Positions 21,142 through 21,457 of a DNA stretch of 21,457 bases are shown here, piece after piece. How positions within the stretch are numbered: the stretch's first letter is position 1; each line of letters starts with the position of its first letter. This DNA is from Candidatus Falkowiibacteriota bacterium (GTDB lineage Archaea > Iainarchaeota > Iainarchaeia > Iainarchaeales > GCA-2688035). The notes beneath the pieces are model-generated. The model made no database searches and had not been told where the DNA came from. It saw only the letters and a program-made list of their open reading frames with translations. Both the position numbers and the translations under genes were made by a program. The stretch spans positions 1 through 21,457 of the forward strand of contig JAFCBY010000004.1 of assembly GCA_017610485.1 (NCBI GenBank), read 5' to 3'.

Positions 21142-21457
21142 ATGGTGGACTTGGATTCCTTGGACAGAATGCGATTGAAAGCAATGACAAGAATTGTCAA
21201 AGCCGCCCATGCAAAGAAGATTGACACTTTTGTTAGTGTGGGTGCAAGTGCAAAACCAATTAATCTCCTCTTTATTCACCTATGGAAAGAACTCTATCCC
21301 AAAGAAGCCATGCCAAAAATGGTTTCACTTGGAAAGCTCATTAACACAATAACCCCCAAATTTTTTAAAGACCCAAATTCTGCTGAAATTTTGTTGGAAC
21401 AGAGGCCAATTCTTAGAGAGCGGATGAATGGCAGGATAATGCTTTTCGATGACTTCG
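21142..21457 (+). CDS. Phosphoribosyltransferase-like protein, 3' end cut off by the window
   Basis: An open frame of 105 residues runs from ATG 21142 to the window edge. FVSVGASAKPINLLFIHLW looks like the first strand-loop-helix of a type I phosphoribosyltransferase, and the end RMNGRIMLFDDF matches the approach to the acidic PRPP-binding loop (a hydrophobic strand followed by two Asp). The rest of the loop, which would decide the matter, lies outside the window. The start is set by the TATA box 27 bases upstream. Substrate cannot be said. Confidence 0.55.
   Translation, partial: MVDLDSLDRMRLKAMTRIVKAAHAKKIDTFVSVGASAKPINLLFIHLWKELYPKEAMPKMVSLGKLINTITPKFFKDPNSAEILLEQRPILRERMNGRIMLFDDF

Overview
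This window most likely comes from an uncultivated archaeon. Many genes have a TATA-like AT box (TTTAAAT, TTATAAAT or similar) about 25-30 bases before an ATG with no Shine-Dalgarno site, which is the archaeal leaderless arrangement. There is also a class III (type IV pilin-like) signal peptide protein, a KaiC/RAD55-type ATPase, a HEPN/MNT pair and an archaeal-style DUF2683/RelE-like toxin-antitoxin pair. The gene mix and the bacterial-type CoA enzymes fit a DPANN-type genome (Diapherotrites or a relative is a guess; no rRNA or other phylogenetic marker is present).

Layout. 1-2845: cell-surface glycosylation genes, namely a truncated SAM methyltransferase and a GT2 glycosyltransferase on the minus strand, divergent from a membrane GT39-like glycosyltransferase. 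2977-3453: class III signal peptide protein with a terminator overlapping its stop codon. 3592-5401: bacterial-type coaD and coaE (last two steps of CoA synthesis) on the minus strand, with a HEPN/MNT pair on the plus strand between them; the HEPN gene carries a one-base frameshift. 5554-7932: two tandem GT4 glycosyltransferases. 8006-8338: small membrane protein. 8339-8649: a gene-free stretch with a possible structured RNA. 8650-10011: a KaiC-like ATPase and a P-loop-less partner. 10039-11340: coiled-coil protein. 11488-12024: DUF2683/RelE-like pair with a tandem 22-bp operator-like repeat. 12025-13360: mosaic region with a 42-residue zinc-ribbon microprotein, a roughly 100-bp repeat present twice around an AT-rich basic coiled-coil gene, and an array of three strong hairpins. 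13361-14020: stand-alone Cas4-like nuclease. 14106-18029: pyruvate phosphate dikinase interrupted by a 414-residue intein inside its catalytic-histidine motif. 18155-18832: unknown basic protein. 18929-20401: ThyX-like two-part protein. 20478-21059: HAD hydrolase. 21142-end: truncated phosphoribosyltransferase-like gene.

Main points for follow-up are the active-site intein with a serine in place of the penultimate histidine, the dispersed repeat and hairpin elements shared by the regions near 5.5 kb and 13.2 kb, the repeat-flanked cargo gene near 12.5 kb, the candidate structured RNA near 8.5 kb, and the frameshifted HEPN gene next to an intact MNT gene. Metabolically, the window joins CoA synthesis, pyruvate/PEP conversion and surface glycan assembly with several defence-like or mobile modules. 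Functions are assigned from recognised motifs only; no database search was run.
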